64,000 nucleotides of DNA. Source: Stenotrophomonas maltophilia (lineage in GTDB: Bacteria; Pseudomonadota; Gammaproteobacteria; Xanthomonadales; Xanthomonadaceae). The translations under genes and the position numbers were made by a program. Shown here piece by piece: positions 29,366 to 37,057 of this stretch. The stretch is taken from NCBI RefSeq assembly GCF_004684085.1, contig NZ_SRHZ01000024.1:124001-188000 (forward strand). The letters are read 5' to 3'. Numbering within the stretch: the first letter of the stretch is position 1; each line of letters starts with the position of its first letter. A model generated the notes under the pieces. That model was not told where the DNA came from and did not search any database. It saw only the letters and a program-made list of their open reading frames with translations.

Positions 29366-30718
29366 ATGACTGCTTTTGACAAACACCAGGTTTTCCGCTT
29401 CCGCTTCGTCCGCTGCGAATTCGCCGCAGACACCGGCGTGGCCAAGCTGGTCTACGCCTTTGATGACGGCCCGGAGATGGTGGAAACCGTTACCGTGCCC
29501 GGCGCACCATTCGTGCTGGACGAGGCGCGCGCGGCCGCGGTGCAGCGCGCACTGCAGCTGCTGCACCTGATCGCCGGTGTCAGCTACTACAAGGCGGGCG
29601 TGCCGGAGACGGTCAGCATCGACAGCTACGCCATCGATGCCGATACCGCTGCACTGGTGGAAACGGTCTATCTCAACGGCCTGGGTGAATTCGCCTACCG
29701 CAACGGCCTCAACCTGCGCGGGCGTTTCCGCCTGCCGGTACAGGGTGAAACGGTGCAGGCGCCGGTGCTGGGCCTGCAGCCGCATGCGCTGGTGGCGATC
29801 GGCGGCGGCAAGGATTCGCTGGTCAGCATCGAAGCACTGCGCCGTGCCGGCGTGGACGAGACGGTGACCTGGATCGGTGGCTCGCAGCTGATCCGTGCCT
29901 GTGCCGAGCGCACCGGCCTGCCGACGTTGAACCTGGGCCGCGCGCTGGCGCCGGAACTGTTCGAGCTCAACCGCCAGGGCGCCTGGAACGGCCATATCCC
30001 GGTCACCGCGGTGAACTCGGCGATCATGGTGCTGGCCGCGCTGCTGCAGGGCGTGGACCAGGTGGTGTTCTCCAATGAGCGTTCGGCCAGCTATGGCAGT
30101 CAGATTCCGGGCACCGGCGAAGTGAACCACCAGTGGTCCAAGGGCTGGGCATTCGAGCAGGCCTTTGGTGAGTACGTGCAGAAGCAGGTGGCCGCCGACC
30201 TGCAGTACTACTCGCTGCTGCGCCCGATGTCCGAGCTGGCCGTGGCCCGCCAGTTCGCCAAGAGCGATTTCTACGACGCGCATTTCTCCAGCTGCAACCG
30301 CAACTTCCACATCCTCGGCGAGCGCCCGGTGAATCGCTGGTGCGGCGTCTGCCCGAAGTGTCATTTCGTGTTCCTTGCGCTGGCCCCGTTCATGCCCAAG
30401 ACGCGCCTGGTGCGCATCTTTGGTCGCAACCTGCTGGACGATATCGAACAGGCCGGTGGTTTCGATGCGCTGCTGGAATTCCAGGACCACAAGCCGTTCG
30501 AGTGCGTGGGCGAAGGCCGCGAATCGCGTGCGGCGATGGCGACCCTGGCGCAGCGCCCGGAATGGAAGGAAGACGTGCTGGTGAAGCGCTTCTGCAATGA
30601 GATCCAGCCGCAGCTGGATGCGGCCGAACTGGAGCTGGCACCGCTGATGCAGCTGCAGGGCGAGCACCGCATTCCGGCAGCACTGTGGGAACGGGTGCGT
30701 GAAGATTTCGCAGCTTGA
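29366..30718 (+). CDS. murL: UDP-MurNAc-L-Ala-L-Glu epimerase MurL
   Basis: 450 residues matching MurL of Xanthomonas, including an ATP-pyrophosphatase-like [10 protein letters not shown] loop near residues 148-157 and a C-x2-C pair in [12 protein letters not shown]. With MurD2 it forms the alternative route in which L-Glu is added to UDP-MurNAc-L-Ala and then epimerised to D-Glu, so free D-glutamate is not needed. The end overlaps murD2 by 20 bases, so the two are coupled. The role is established for Xanthomonas orthologues. Confidence 0.93.
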   Translation: MTAFDKHQVFRFRFVRCEFAADTGVAKLVYAFDDGPEMVETVTVPGAPFVLDEARAAAVQRALQLLHLIAGVSYYKAGVPETVSIDSYAIDADTAALVETVYLNGLGEFAYRNGLNLRGRFRLPVQGETVQAPVLGLQPHALVAIGGGKDSLVSIEALRRAGVDETVTWIGGSQLIRACAERTGLPTLNLGRALAPELFELNRQGAWNGHIPVTAVNSAIMVLAALLQGVDQVVFSNERSASYGSQIPGTGEVNHQWSKGWAFEQAFGEYVQKQVAADLQYYSLLRPMSELAVARQFAKSDFYDAHFSSCNRNFHILGERPVNRWCGVCPKCHFVFLALAPFMPKTRLVRIFGRNLLDDIEQAGGFDALLEFQDHKPFECVGEGRESRAAMATLAQRPEWKEDVLVKRFCNEIQPQLDAAELELAPLMQLQGEHRIPAALWERVREDFAA

Positions 30719-32108
30719 AGGAAAGCGCGTAGCGCTGTGGGGCTGGGGCCGTGAGGGGCGCGCTGCATTTGCGGTACTGCGTGAGCGCCTGCCCACGCTG
30801 TCGCTGAGCCTGTTCTGCCCGGCGGCCGAAGCGGAGGCCGCGCGTGCAGAAACACAGGGCGTGCTGGACGTGCGTGGCGAGCCTTCCGCTGAAGCGCTGG
30901 CCGCGTTCGACGTGGTGATCAAATCGCCCGGCATCAGCCCCTACCAGCCGATCGCGCTGGCGGCGGCGGGGCAGGGCACCACCTTCATCGGCGGGACTGC
31001 GTTGTGGTTTGCCGAACATGCGGCTGCCGATGGCATCGTGCACGACACCGTGTGCGTGACCGGTACCAAGGGCAAGAGCACCACCACCGCGCTTGTCGCG
31101 CACCTGCTGCGTGCCGCCGGCCACCGTACCGGCCTGGTCGGCAACATTGGTCTGCCGCTGCTGGAAGTGCTGGACCCGCAGCCCGCGCCCGAGTACTGGG
31201 CGGTGGAACTGTCCAGCTACCAGACCGGCGAAGTGGCGCGCAGTGGTGCCCACCCGCAGGTGGCGGTGGTGCTGAACCTGTTCCCCGAGCACCTGGACTG
31301 GCACGGCAGCGAACAGCGTTACATCGACGATAAGCTGCGGCTGGTGACTGACGCCGCGCCGCGGATCGCCGTGCTCAATGCTGCCGATCCGCACTTGGTC
31401 GCGCTATCGCTGCCCGACAGCGAAGTAATCTGGTTCAACCAGCCACAGGGCTGGCATATGCGCGGTGACATCGTGCATCGCGGTGAGCAGGCCGTATTCG
31501 ATACCCGTAACACGCCGCTGCCGGGCCGCCACAACCGCGGGAATCTGTGCGCGGTGCTGGCCGCACTGGAAGCACTGGGCCTGGACGCGGTGGCGCTGGC
31601 ACCGGCGGTGCAGGATTTCAGGCCGCTGCCCAACCGCCTGCAGCGCATCGGCGTGTCCGATGGCCTGACCTACATCAACGATTCAATCAGCACCACGCCG
31701 CATGCCAGCCTGGCCGCGCTGGAGTGCTTCGCCGGGCAGCGCATCGCGTTGCTGGTGGGCGGGCATGACCGTGGCCTGGACTGGACCGATTTCATGCAGC
31801 ACATGGCGCACGATGTGCCGCCGGTGGAGATCGTGACCATGGGCAGCAATGGCCCGCGCATCCACGCGATGCTGCAGCCGTTGGCCGATGCCGGCCGCTT
31901 CGGCCTGCACGCTGCGGGCGATCTGCCCGAGGCGATGGCCTTGGCGCGCACCGCGCTGGGCGCGCAGGGCGGGGTGGTGCTGCTGTCGCCGGGCGCGCCG
32001 AGCTTCGGTGCCTACCGTGACTATGTGGCGCGTGGTCGTCATTTCGCCGAACTGGCCGGGTTTGACCCGGACAGCATCAGCGCGATTCCGGGGTTGGGTA
32101 TCGCTTGA
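30699..32108 (+). CDS. murD2: UDP-MurNAc-L-alanine--L-glutamate ligase MurD2
   Basis: 469 residues, Mur ligase fold, GTG start ([17 protein letters not shown]). The ATP loop is [17 protein letters not shown] near 115-131; [12 protein letters not shown] and [16 protein letters not shown] are the middle and C-terminal Mur motifs. MurD2 adds L-Glu and not D-Glu to UDP-MurNAc-L-Ala. The pairing with murL, with which it overlaps by 20 bases, separates it from ordinary MurD. Cytosolic peptidoglycan precursor synthesis. Confidence 0.93.
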   Translation: MKISQLEGKRVALWGWGREGRAAFAVLRERLPTLSLSLFCPAAEAEAARAETQGVLDVRGEPSAEALAAFDVVIKSPGISPYQPIALAAAGQGTTFIGGTALWFAEHAAADGIVHDTVCVTGTKGKSTTTALVAHLLRAAGHRTGLVGNIGLPLLEVLDPQPAPEYWAVELSSYQTGEVARSGAHPQVAVVLNLFPEHLDWHGSEQRYIDDKLRLVTDAAPRIAVLNAADPHLVALSLPDSEVIWFNQPQGWHMRGDIVHRGEQAVFDTRNTPLPGRHNRGNLCAVLAALEALGLDAVALAPAVQDFRPLPNRLQRIGVSDGLTYINDSISTTPHASLAALECFAGQRIALLVGGHDRGLDWTDFMQHMAHDVPPVEIVTMGSNGPRIHAMLQPLADAGRFGLHAAGDLPEAMALARTALGAQGGVVLLSPGAPSFGAYRDYVARGRHFAELAGFDPDSISAIPGLGIA

Positions 32109-32110
32109 AG

Positions 32111-32172
32111 GTAGTGCCGGCCGCTGGCCGGCAACCCACGGGGAAATTCATCCACGCATGGCGTGGATCTAC
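32111..32172. repeat. Two REPs of different type, 3' of murD2
   Basis: GTAGTGCCGGCC palindrome (32111-32133) and an inverted ATCCACGC/GCGTGGAT palindrome ending in CTAC (32150-32172). The last CTA (32169-32171) is the stop codon, read as TAG on the minus strand, of the SMI1/KNR4 gene. Confidence 0.9.
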
Positions 32173-32759
32173 TCTTGATCAATGAAGCTGTAATCGCCAT
32201 CAATCAGCTGCTGCAGATACGCATCGAAGCTGGGCGCGATGACTACGTAGCTGTCTGGATCGTGCAGGTAGCGGACCACCTGCCCGGCAACGCCGCCCGG
32301 TGCCGGATCAAAATCCAGATACAGCATCGAGGTGCCGCCGTTGTTCATGCAGTGCGAGAAGCACAGGCGGCGGTTCATCGGCAGATCCGCGTCGATGCCT
32401 TCACCCAGTATCTCCGGCTCGTCATCCAGCCACTCTTCGTAGATGGAACGAATGCTGTCGTCCCACTGCTGCTGATCCTCGAAGATCTGCGCGACCGAGC
32501 GTAGGTAGTACGGATAGCCGCCGTCTTCCACGTCCGAGCCCAGCATCAGCGCACAGACCTCGCCTTTCGGGTATTCGCGATAGTGCGTGCCATCCACGCG
32601 CGACAGCAGCTCCACCAGGCTGTCAGGAACCTGCGGCCACTGCGCACGCAGGCGCTGCAGGTCTTCGGCGCTGGCGCCCTGCACGTACGCCCACTGCGGG
32701 GCATCGTCGGCAGGCAGGCGTGGGATCAGGCCAGACAGAAAGCGATCAACAAGGTTCAT
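32169..32759 (-). CDS. SMI1/KNR4 (SUKH) family protein
   Basis: 196 residues from the ATG at 32759 (MNLVDRFLSGL). The SUKH-type body shows RAQWPQVPDSLVELLSRVDG early and DFDPAPGGVAGQVVRYLHD late, where the protein-binding strand of the family lies. SUKH proteins often act as immunity proteins against contact-dependent toxins, but no toxin gene is next to it, so it may be an orphan immunity or a housekeeping member. Its stop codon is supplied by a REP. An inverted repeat pair occupies its promoter region. Confidence 0.82.
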   Translation of the reverse strand: MNLVDRFLSGLIPRLPADDAPQWAYVQGASAEDLQRLRAQWPQVPDSLVELLSRVDGTHYREYPKGEVCALMLGSDVEDGGYPYYLRSVAQIFEDQQQWDDSIRSIYEEWLDDEPEILGEGIDADLPMNRRLCFSHCMNNGGTSMLYLDFDPAPGGVAGQVVRYLHDPDSYVVIAPSFDAYLQQLIDGDYSFIDQE

Positions 32760-32762
32760 GCG

Positions 32763-32875
32763 AAAAAAGGGGACGGAGGGGATTAAGTCGTATCCAACCA
32801 CACCTGCGTCACGCCGCCAATGCAGAATGCGACGCGGGAGGGGCGAATACGGCTTAATCCCCTCCGTCCCTTTTT
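32763..32875. repeat. Inverted pair of GGGGACGGAGGGGATTAAG repeats
   Basis: Two near-identical copies face each other (32763-32792 and 32846-32875) across about 53 bases in the gap between the divergent SMI1 and dienelactone hydrolase genes, each next to a start codon. A third copy is at 4673-4701. This is an interspersed family unlike the GTAG REPs. Confidence 0.88.
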
Positions 32876-32891
32876 CTTGCGGAGCAGGCGC

Positions 32892-33683
32892 ATGAATCGT
32901 TGGCGATGCGGTGTGGCGGTGATGCTGGGGCTGGCGGCGATGCCGGCGTGGGCGGCGATGAAGACGCAGCCGGTGGAGTGGAAACACCAGGGCACGACCT
33001 TCAGTGGCGTGCTGGTCTATGACGACGGCGACAACGACAAGCGCCCTGGCCTGGTGATGGTGCCGAACTGGAAGGGTGTGAACGAATCGGCCATCGAGAA
33101 GGCCAAGCAGCTGGCCGGCGATGATTACGTGGTGCTGGTGGCCGACGTGTACGGCAAGGGCGTGCGGCCGAAGACCGATGCCGAGGCCGGGCCGGTGGCG
33201 ACCAAGCTGCGCAACGACCGGCTGCTGCTGCGCGCACGTGCGCTGGAAGCGGTGAACGTGCTAAAGGCCCAAGCGGGCAAGGCGCCGCTGGATGCCAGCC
33301 GGATCGGCGCGGTCGGCTTCTGCTTCGGCGGTACCACCGTGCTGGAACTGGCCCGCGCCGGTGCACCGCTGGCCGGGGTGGTCAGCCTGCATGGCGGGCT
33401 GGGCTCGCCGCTGCCGGCTCAGGCCGGTGGCAGCCATCCGTCGGTGCTGGTGCTCAATGGTGCCGACGACAAGAGCGTGACTGCCGAGGACATCGGCAGC
33501 TTCCAGAAGGAAATGGACGTGGCCAAGGTCGACTGGGAATTCACCAACTACAGCGGGGCGGTGCACTGCTTCGCCGAGCGCGATGCCAACAGCCCGCCGG
33601 GCTGCCAGTACAACGAACGGGCGGCCAAGCGCGCGTGGAAGGCGCTGGATGAGTTCTTCGAGGAGCGCTTCGAGAAACGTTGA
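32892..33683 (+). CDS. Exported dienelactone hydrolase family protein
   Basis: 263 residues from the ATG at 32892, preceded by GGAG. A signal peptide ends near MPAWA-AM. Alpha/beta-hydrolase with the DLH triad: C144 in GFCFGG, an Asp in LNGADDKS (D192 or D193) and H225 in GAVHCF. Family members cleave dienelactones, but exported ones such as this probably act on other esters. Single gene, followed by REPs. Confidence 0.9.
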   Translation: MNRWRCGVAVMLGLAAMPAWAAMKTQPVEWKHQGTTFSGVLVYDDGDNDKRPGLVMVPNWKGVNESAIEKAKQLAGDDYVVLVADVYGKGVRPKTDAEAGPVATKLRNDRLLLRARALEAVNVLKAQAGKAPLDASRIGAVGFCFGGTTVLELARAGAPLAGVVSLHGGLGSPLPAQAGGSHPSVLVLNGADDKSVTAEDIGSFQKEMDVAKVDWEFTNYSGAVHCFAERDANSPPGCQYNERAAKRAWKALDEFFEERFEKR

Positions 33684-33694
33684 TCCGTGAAGCG

Positions 33695-33870
33695 GTAGTG
33701 CCGGCCGCTGGCCGGCACCCTCATGATGCTGCGGATGTCATCGGGAATGCCGGCCAGCGGCCGGCACTACCGGATGCGGTCAATGCGAGCGGTCGGCACC
33801 CACCGATGTTTCCGTGCCGACCAACGGTCGGCACCCACCCGCCCTGGTAGGTGCCGACCGTTGGTCAGCA
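33695..33870. repeat. REP cluster 5' of the convergent ispB
   Basis: A GTAGTGCCGGCC pair (33695-33770) is followed by GGTCGGCACC/GGTGCCGACC palindromes (about 33790-33870, with a GTAG head at 33847). It fills the gap between dienelactone hydrolase and ispB ends. Confidence 0.87.
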
Positions 33871-33878
33871 CGCCGCCA

Positions 33879-34877
33879 TCAATGCGAGCGCTGCACCGCA
33901 TAGCGGGCCAGGCCGCGCAGGGCGGCCACGGCATCGTTGTCGCCCAGGCCGTCAAGCGCGCGCTCGGCGGCTTCGGCATATTCCTCGGCCCTCGCGCGGC
34001 TGTACTCCAGGCCGCCAGTGGCGCGGATCGCCGCCAGCACTTCCGGCATCGCCGAGGCATCACCGTCCTGCACGATGGTGCGCAGGCGTTCGCGGGTGGC
34101 GTCGTCGGAGTGGGCCATCGCGTGGATCAGCGGCAGCGTTGCCTTGCCCTCGGCGAGGTCATCGCCCAGGTTCTTGCCCAGTTCCTCGGCGTTGGCCGAG
34201 TAGTCCAGCACGTCGTCGGCGATCTGGAAGGCGTAGCCCAGGTGCATGCCGTAGTCGAACAGGGCCTGCTGGGTGGCTTCGTCCACGCCGCTGGCCAGCG
34301 CACCCAGACGGGTACCGGCGGCGAACAGCACCGCGGTCTTGCGCTCGATCACGCGCAGGTAGGCGGCTTCGTCGGTGTCCGGGTTGTGCACGTGCAGCAG
34401 CTGCAGCACTTCACCCTCGGCGATGCGGTTGGTGGCATCGGCCAGGATCTGCATCACCGACATGCGCTCCAGCTCGACCATCAGCTGGAAGCTGCGCGAG
34501 TACAGGAAGTCGCCGACCAGCACGCTGGGCGCGTTGCCCCACAGTGCGTTGGCCGTGCTGCGGCCACGGCGCAGGCTGGATTCGTCCACCACGTCGTCGT
34601 GCAGCAGGGTGGAGGTGTGGATGAACTCGATGATCGCCGCCAGCTGATGGTGCTCCGGGCCGGCCTGGCCGACCGCATGGCCGGCCAGCATCACCAGCAT
34701 CGGGCGCAGGCGCTTGCCGCCGGCGGAAATGATGTGATCGGCGATCTGGTTGATCAGCACGACGTCCGAGGACAGGCGGCGCCGGATCAGGGCGTCGACG
34801 GCGGCCATGTCGGCCGCGGCAAGCGACTGGATCTGGGACAGGCCCAGGGCGGGACGGGTGTCTTCGGTGATGGTCAT
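33879..34877 (-). CDS. ispB: Octaprenyl/polyprenyl diphosphate synthase
   Basis: 332 residues, trans-polyprenyl synthase. The first aspartate-rich motif is LLHDDVVDESSLRRG and the second is QIADDVLDYS; GGKRLRP is the substrate-binding block near residues 53-59. It builds the ubiquinone side chain from isopentenyl diphosphate on the cytosolic side of the membrane. Length is normal for IspB. Confidence 0.94.
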   Translation of the reverse strand: MTITEDTRPALGLSQIQSLAAADMAAVDALIRRRLSSDVVLINQIADHIISAGGKRLRPMLVMLAGHAVGQAGPEHHQLAAIIEFIHTSTLLHDDVVDESSLRRGRSTANALWGNAPSVLVGDFLYSRSFQLMVELERMSVMQILADATNRIAEGEVLQLLHVHNPDTDEAAYLRVIERKTAVLFAAGTRLGALASGVDEATQQALFDYGMHLGYAFQIADDVLDYSANAEELGKNLGDDLAEGKATLPLIHAMAHSDDATRERLRTIVQDGDASAMPEVLAAIRATGGLEYSRARAEEYAEAAERALDGLGDNDAVAALRGLARYAVQRSH

Positions 34878-34982
34878 GCGATCAGGCTTTCAGGCTCATC
34901 GCTGATTATAGGCGCTGCCTGTGAATTCGGGCGCAAACCGGGCAAGCCGACGTCCGCGGCCCGGCCACGGCTGCCGCCTGCG

Positions 34983-34997
34983 TGAATACGTATGCAG
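34983..34997. promoter_or_regulatory. Maltodextrin operator, copy 1
   Basis: TGAATACGTATGCAG, a near-palindrome around ATACGTAT, about 95 bases before the alpha-glucosidase start. Identical copies occur at 39951 and 42203. It has the form of a LacI-family operator. Confidence 0.75.
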
Positions 34998-35091
34998 GTT
35001 GCGCCATGCCCGTGAGGCCACCGCTAAGCTTGCGGCATCAGGATTTCGGCCCGCTCCCGGCGGGTCCCGCATGCCCGGAGGGGGGCTGTCG

Positions 35092-36705
35092 ATGTCGCAC
35101 TATCCATGGTGGCGCGGAGCCGTCATCTACCAGATCTACCCGCGCAGCTACCTTGATGCCAACGGCGATGGCGTGGGTGACCTGCCGGGCATCATCCAGC
35201 GCCTGGACCACATCGCCGCGCTGGGCGTGGACGCGATCTGGATCTCGCCTTTCTTCAAATCGCCGATGGCCGACTTCGGCTATGACATCGCCGACTACCG
35301 CGACGTCGACCCGCTGTTCGGCAACCTGGATGACTTCGACCGTCTGTTGGCCAAGGCCCACGGGCTTGGTCTGAAGGTGATGATCGACCAGGTGCTGAGC
35401 CACACCTCGATCGAGCATGCCTGGTTCCGCGAGAGCCGCCAGGACCGCCGCAACCCGAAGGCGGAGTGGTACGTCTGGGCCGACCCGCGCGAGGATGGCA
35501 CCCCGCCCAACAACTGGCTGTCGCTGTTCGGCGGCGGCGCCTGGCAGTGGGAGCCGCGCCGGGAGCAGTACTACCTGCACAATTTCCTGGTTGACCAGCC
35601 GGACCTGAACTTCCATCACCCGGACGTGCAGCAGGCCACCCTGGACAACGTGCGCTTCTGGCTGGACCGCGGTGTGGATGGCTTCCGCCTGGATGCGATC
35701 AACTTCTGCTTCCATGACGCGCAGCTGCGCGACAACCCGGCCAAGCCGGCGGAGAAGCGCTTCGGCCGCGGCTTCAGCCCGGACAATCCGTACGCCTACC
35801 AGTACCACTATTACAACAACACCCAGCCGGAGAACCTGCCGTTCCTGGAGCGCCTGCGCGCGCTGCTGGACGAGTATCCGGGGGCGGTCAGCCTGGGCGA
35901 GATCTCCTCGGAGGACTCGCTGGCCACCACGGCCGAATACACCCGCGATGGCCGCCTGCACATGGGCTACAGCTTCGAGCTGCTGGTGGACGACTACAGC
36001 GCGGCCTATATCCGCGACACGGTCTCGCGGCTGGAAGCGGCGATGACCGAAGGCTGGCCGTGCTGGGCGGTGTCGAATCACGACGTGGAGCGAGCGGTCA
36101 GCCGCTGGGGCGGCCACCCGGCTGACCCGCGCCTGGCGCGGATGCTGGTGGCGATGCTGTGTTCGCTGCGGGGCTCGGTCTGCCTGTACCAGGGCGAGGA
36201 GCTGGGCCTGGCCGAGGCCGAGGTGCCGTTCGAGGCCCTGCAGGACCCGTATGGCATCACCTTCTGGCCGAACTTCAAGGGCCGTGATGGTTGCCGTACC
36301 CCGCTGCCGTGGACCGATGCGCCGCTGGCCGGTTTCACCACGGGCCAGCCCTGGTTGCCGATCCCGGCCGAGCACCGCGCCGCGGCCGTGGCGGTGCAGG
36401 AGCGCGACCCGGACTCGGTCCTGGCCGCGTTCCGGGGGTTCCTGGCCTGGCGGCATAGCCAGCCGGCGCTCCTGCATGGCAGCATCCGATTCATCGAAAG
36501 CGCCGAGCCAGTGCTGCTGTTCGAGCGTATGCTTGCAGATGAAACCCTCCTGCTGGCCTTCAACCTGTCGGCCGAGGCGGTGAGCCATCCGCTGCCGCTG
36601 GGCAACTGGCAGCAGGTGGCGGTACCGGGCCCGGATGCGGGCACGGTGCAGGGCAATGAACTCCAGCTGCCGCCGCGCGCGGTGTATTGCGCCCGACGCA
36701 GCTGA
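35092..36705 (+). CDS. GH13 alpha-glucosidase (XgtA type)
   Basis: 537 residues from the ATG at 35092, preceded by GGAGGGGG. GH13 motifs: IDQVLSHTS (region I), GFRLDAINF with the nucleophile Asp (region II), LGEISSED with the acid Glu (region III) and SNHDVERAVSRW (region IV). No signal peptide, so cytosolic. Length and sequence style match Xanthomonas XgtA, which releases glucose from maltose and small maltodextrins and can transfer glucosyl groups. The operator upstream ties it to the maltodextrin locus. A terminator follows. Confidence 0.93.
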   Translation: MSHYPWWRGAVIYQIYPRSYLDANGDGVGDLPGIIQRLDHIAALGVDAIWISPFFKSPMADFGYDIADYRDVDPLFGNLDDFDRLLAKAHGLGLKVMIDQVLSHTSIEHAWFRESRQDRRNPKAEWYVWADPREDGTPPNNWLSLFGGGAWQWEPRREQYYLHNFLVDQPDLNFHHPDVQQATLDNVRFWLDRGVDGFRLDAINFCFHDAQLRDNPAKPAEKRFGRGFSPDNPYAYQYHYYNNTQPENLPFLERLRALLDEYPGAVSLGEISSEDSLATTAEYTRDGRLHMGYSFELLVDDYSAAYIRDTVSRLEAAMTEGWPCWAVSNHDVERAVSRWGGHPADPRLARMLVAMLCSLRGSVCLYQGEELGLAEAEVPFEALQDPYGITFWPNFKGRDGCRTPLPWTDAPLAGFTTGQPWLPIPAEHRAAAVAVQERDPDSVLAAFRGFLAWRHSQPALLHGSIRFIESAEPVLLFERMLADETLLLAFNLSAEAVSHPLPLGNWQQVAVPGPDAGTVQGNELQLPPRAVYCARRS

Positions 36706-36731
36706 CCGTTTTCTCCGGTGGCGGTACTTGC

Positions 36732-36764
36732 GGGGACGGGGCCGAAGCGCCCCGTCCCTTTTTT
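36732..36764 (+). terminator. Rho-independent terminator of the alpha-glucosidase gene
   Basis: GGGACGGGGC/GCCCCGTCCC stem with a 6-base loop, then six T. Confidence 0.9.
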
Positions 36765-36788
36765 GTGGGTGGGATTCCGGTGAAGGGC

Positions 36789-36859
36789 ATCCACGCATGG
36801 CGTGGATCTACCACCGCATCCATTCGATATATCCCGGTAGATCCACGCCATGCGTGGAT
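36789..36859. repeat. Tail-to-tail GTAG REP pair
   Basis: An inverted ATCCACGC copy ending CTAC (36789-36811) and a direct GTAGATCCACGC copy (36837-36859). Confidence 0.9.
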
Positions 36860-36903
36860 GGGCGTGCCGATCACGCTTCACTGACCATCGCGTTGTGCGC
36901 ACA

Positions 36904-36931
36904 AAACAAAACCCGCTGCCTGCGCAGCGGG
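36904..36931 (-). terminator. Rho-independent terminator of the maltodextrin TonB receptor
   Basis: On the minus strand, AACCCGCTGC/GCAGCGGGTT stem followed by TTTGTTTTGT. Confidence 0.85.
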
Positions 36932-36955
36932 TTTCCGGCCCTGCTCTCCTTGTGT

Positions 36956-37047
36956 TGCCGGCCAGCGGCCGGCACTACCGGGTCCATGTCGCCGGGCACG
37001 GCCCGGCGCTACCGAGGGGCTGGTTGCCGGCCAGCGGCCGGCACTAC
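36956..37047. repeat. Three CCGGCC/CCGGGC REPs
   Basis: Three inverted copies ending in CTAC: TGCCGGCC type, GCCGGGC type and TGCCGGCC type again, just after the receptor stop. Confidence 0.87.
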
Positions 37048-37057
37048 CCGGTCGTGG

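Larger units (their letters stand above)
36706..37057. other. Intergenic region with two terminators and REPs
   Basis: 352 bases between the convergent alpha-glucosidase and TonB receptor genes. They hold a terminator for each gene and REPs at 36789-36859 and 36956-37047. No gene is seen. Confidence 0.8.

Noticed and set aside
27332-30934. A 1200-codon open frame on the minus strand opposite lysAC and murL
   Set aside because: Antisense shadow of conserved genes; long frames of this sort are common at this GC content.
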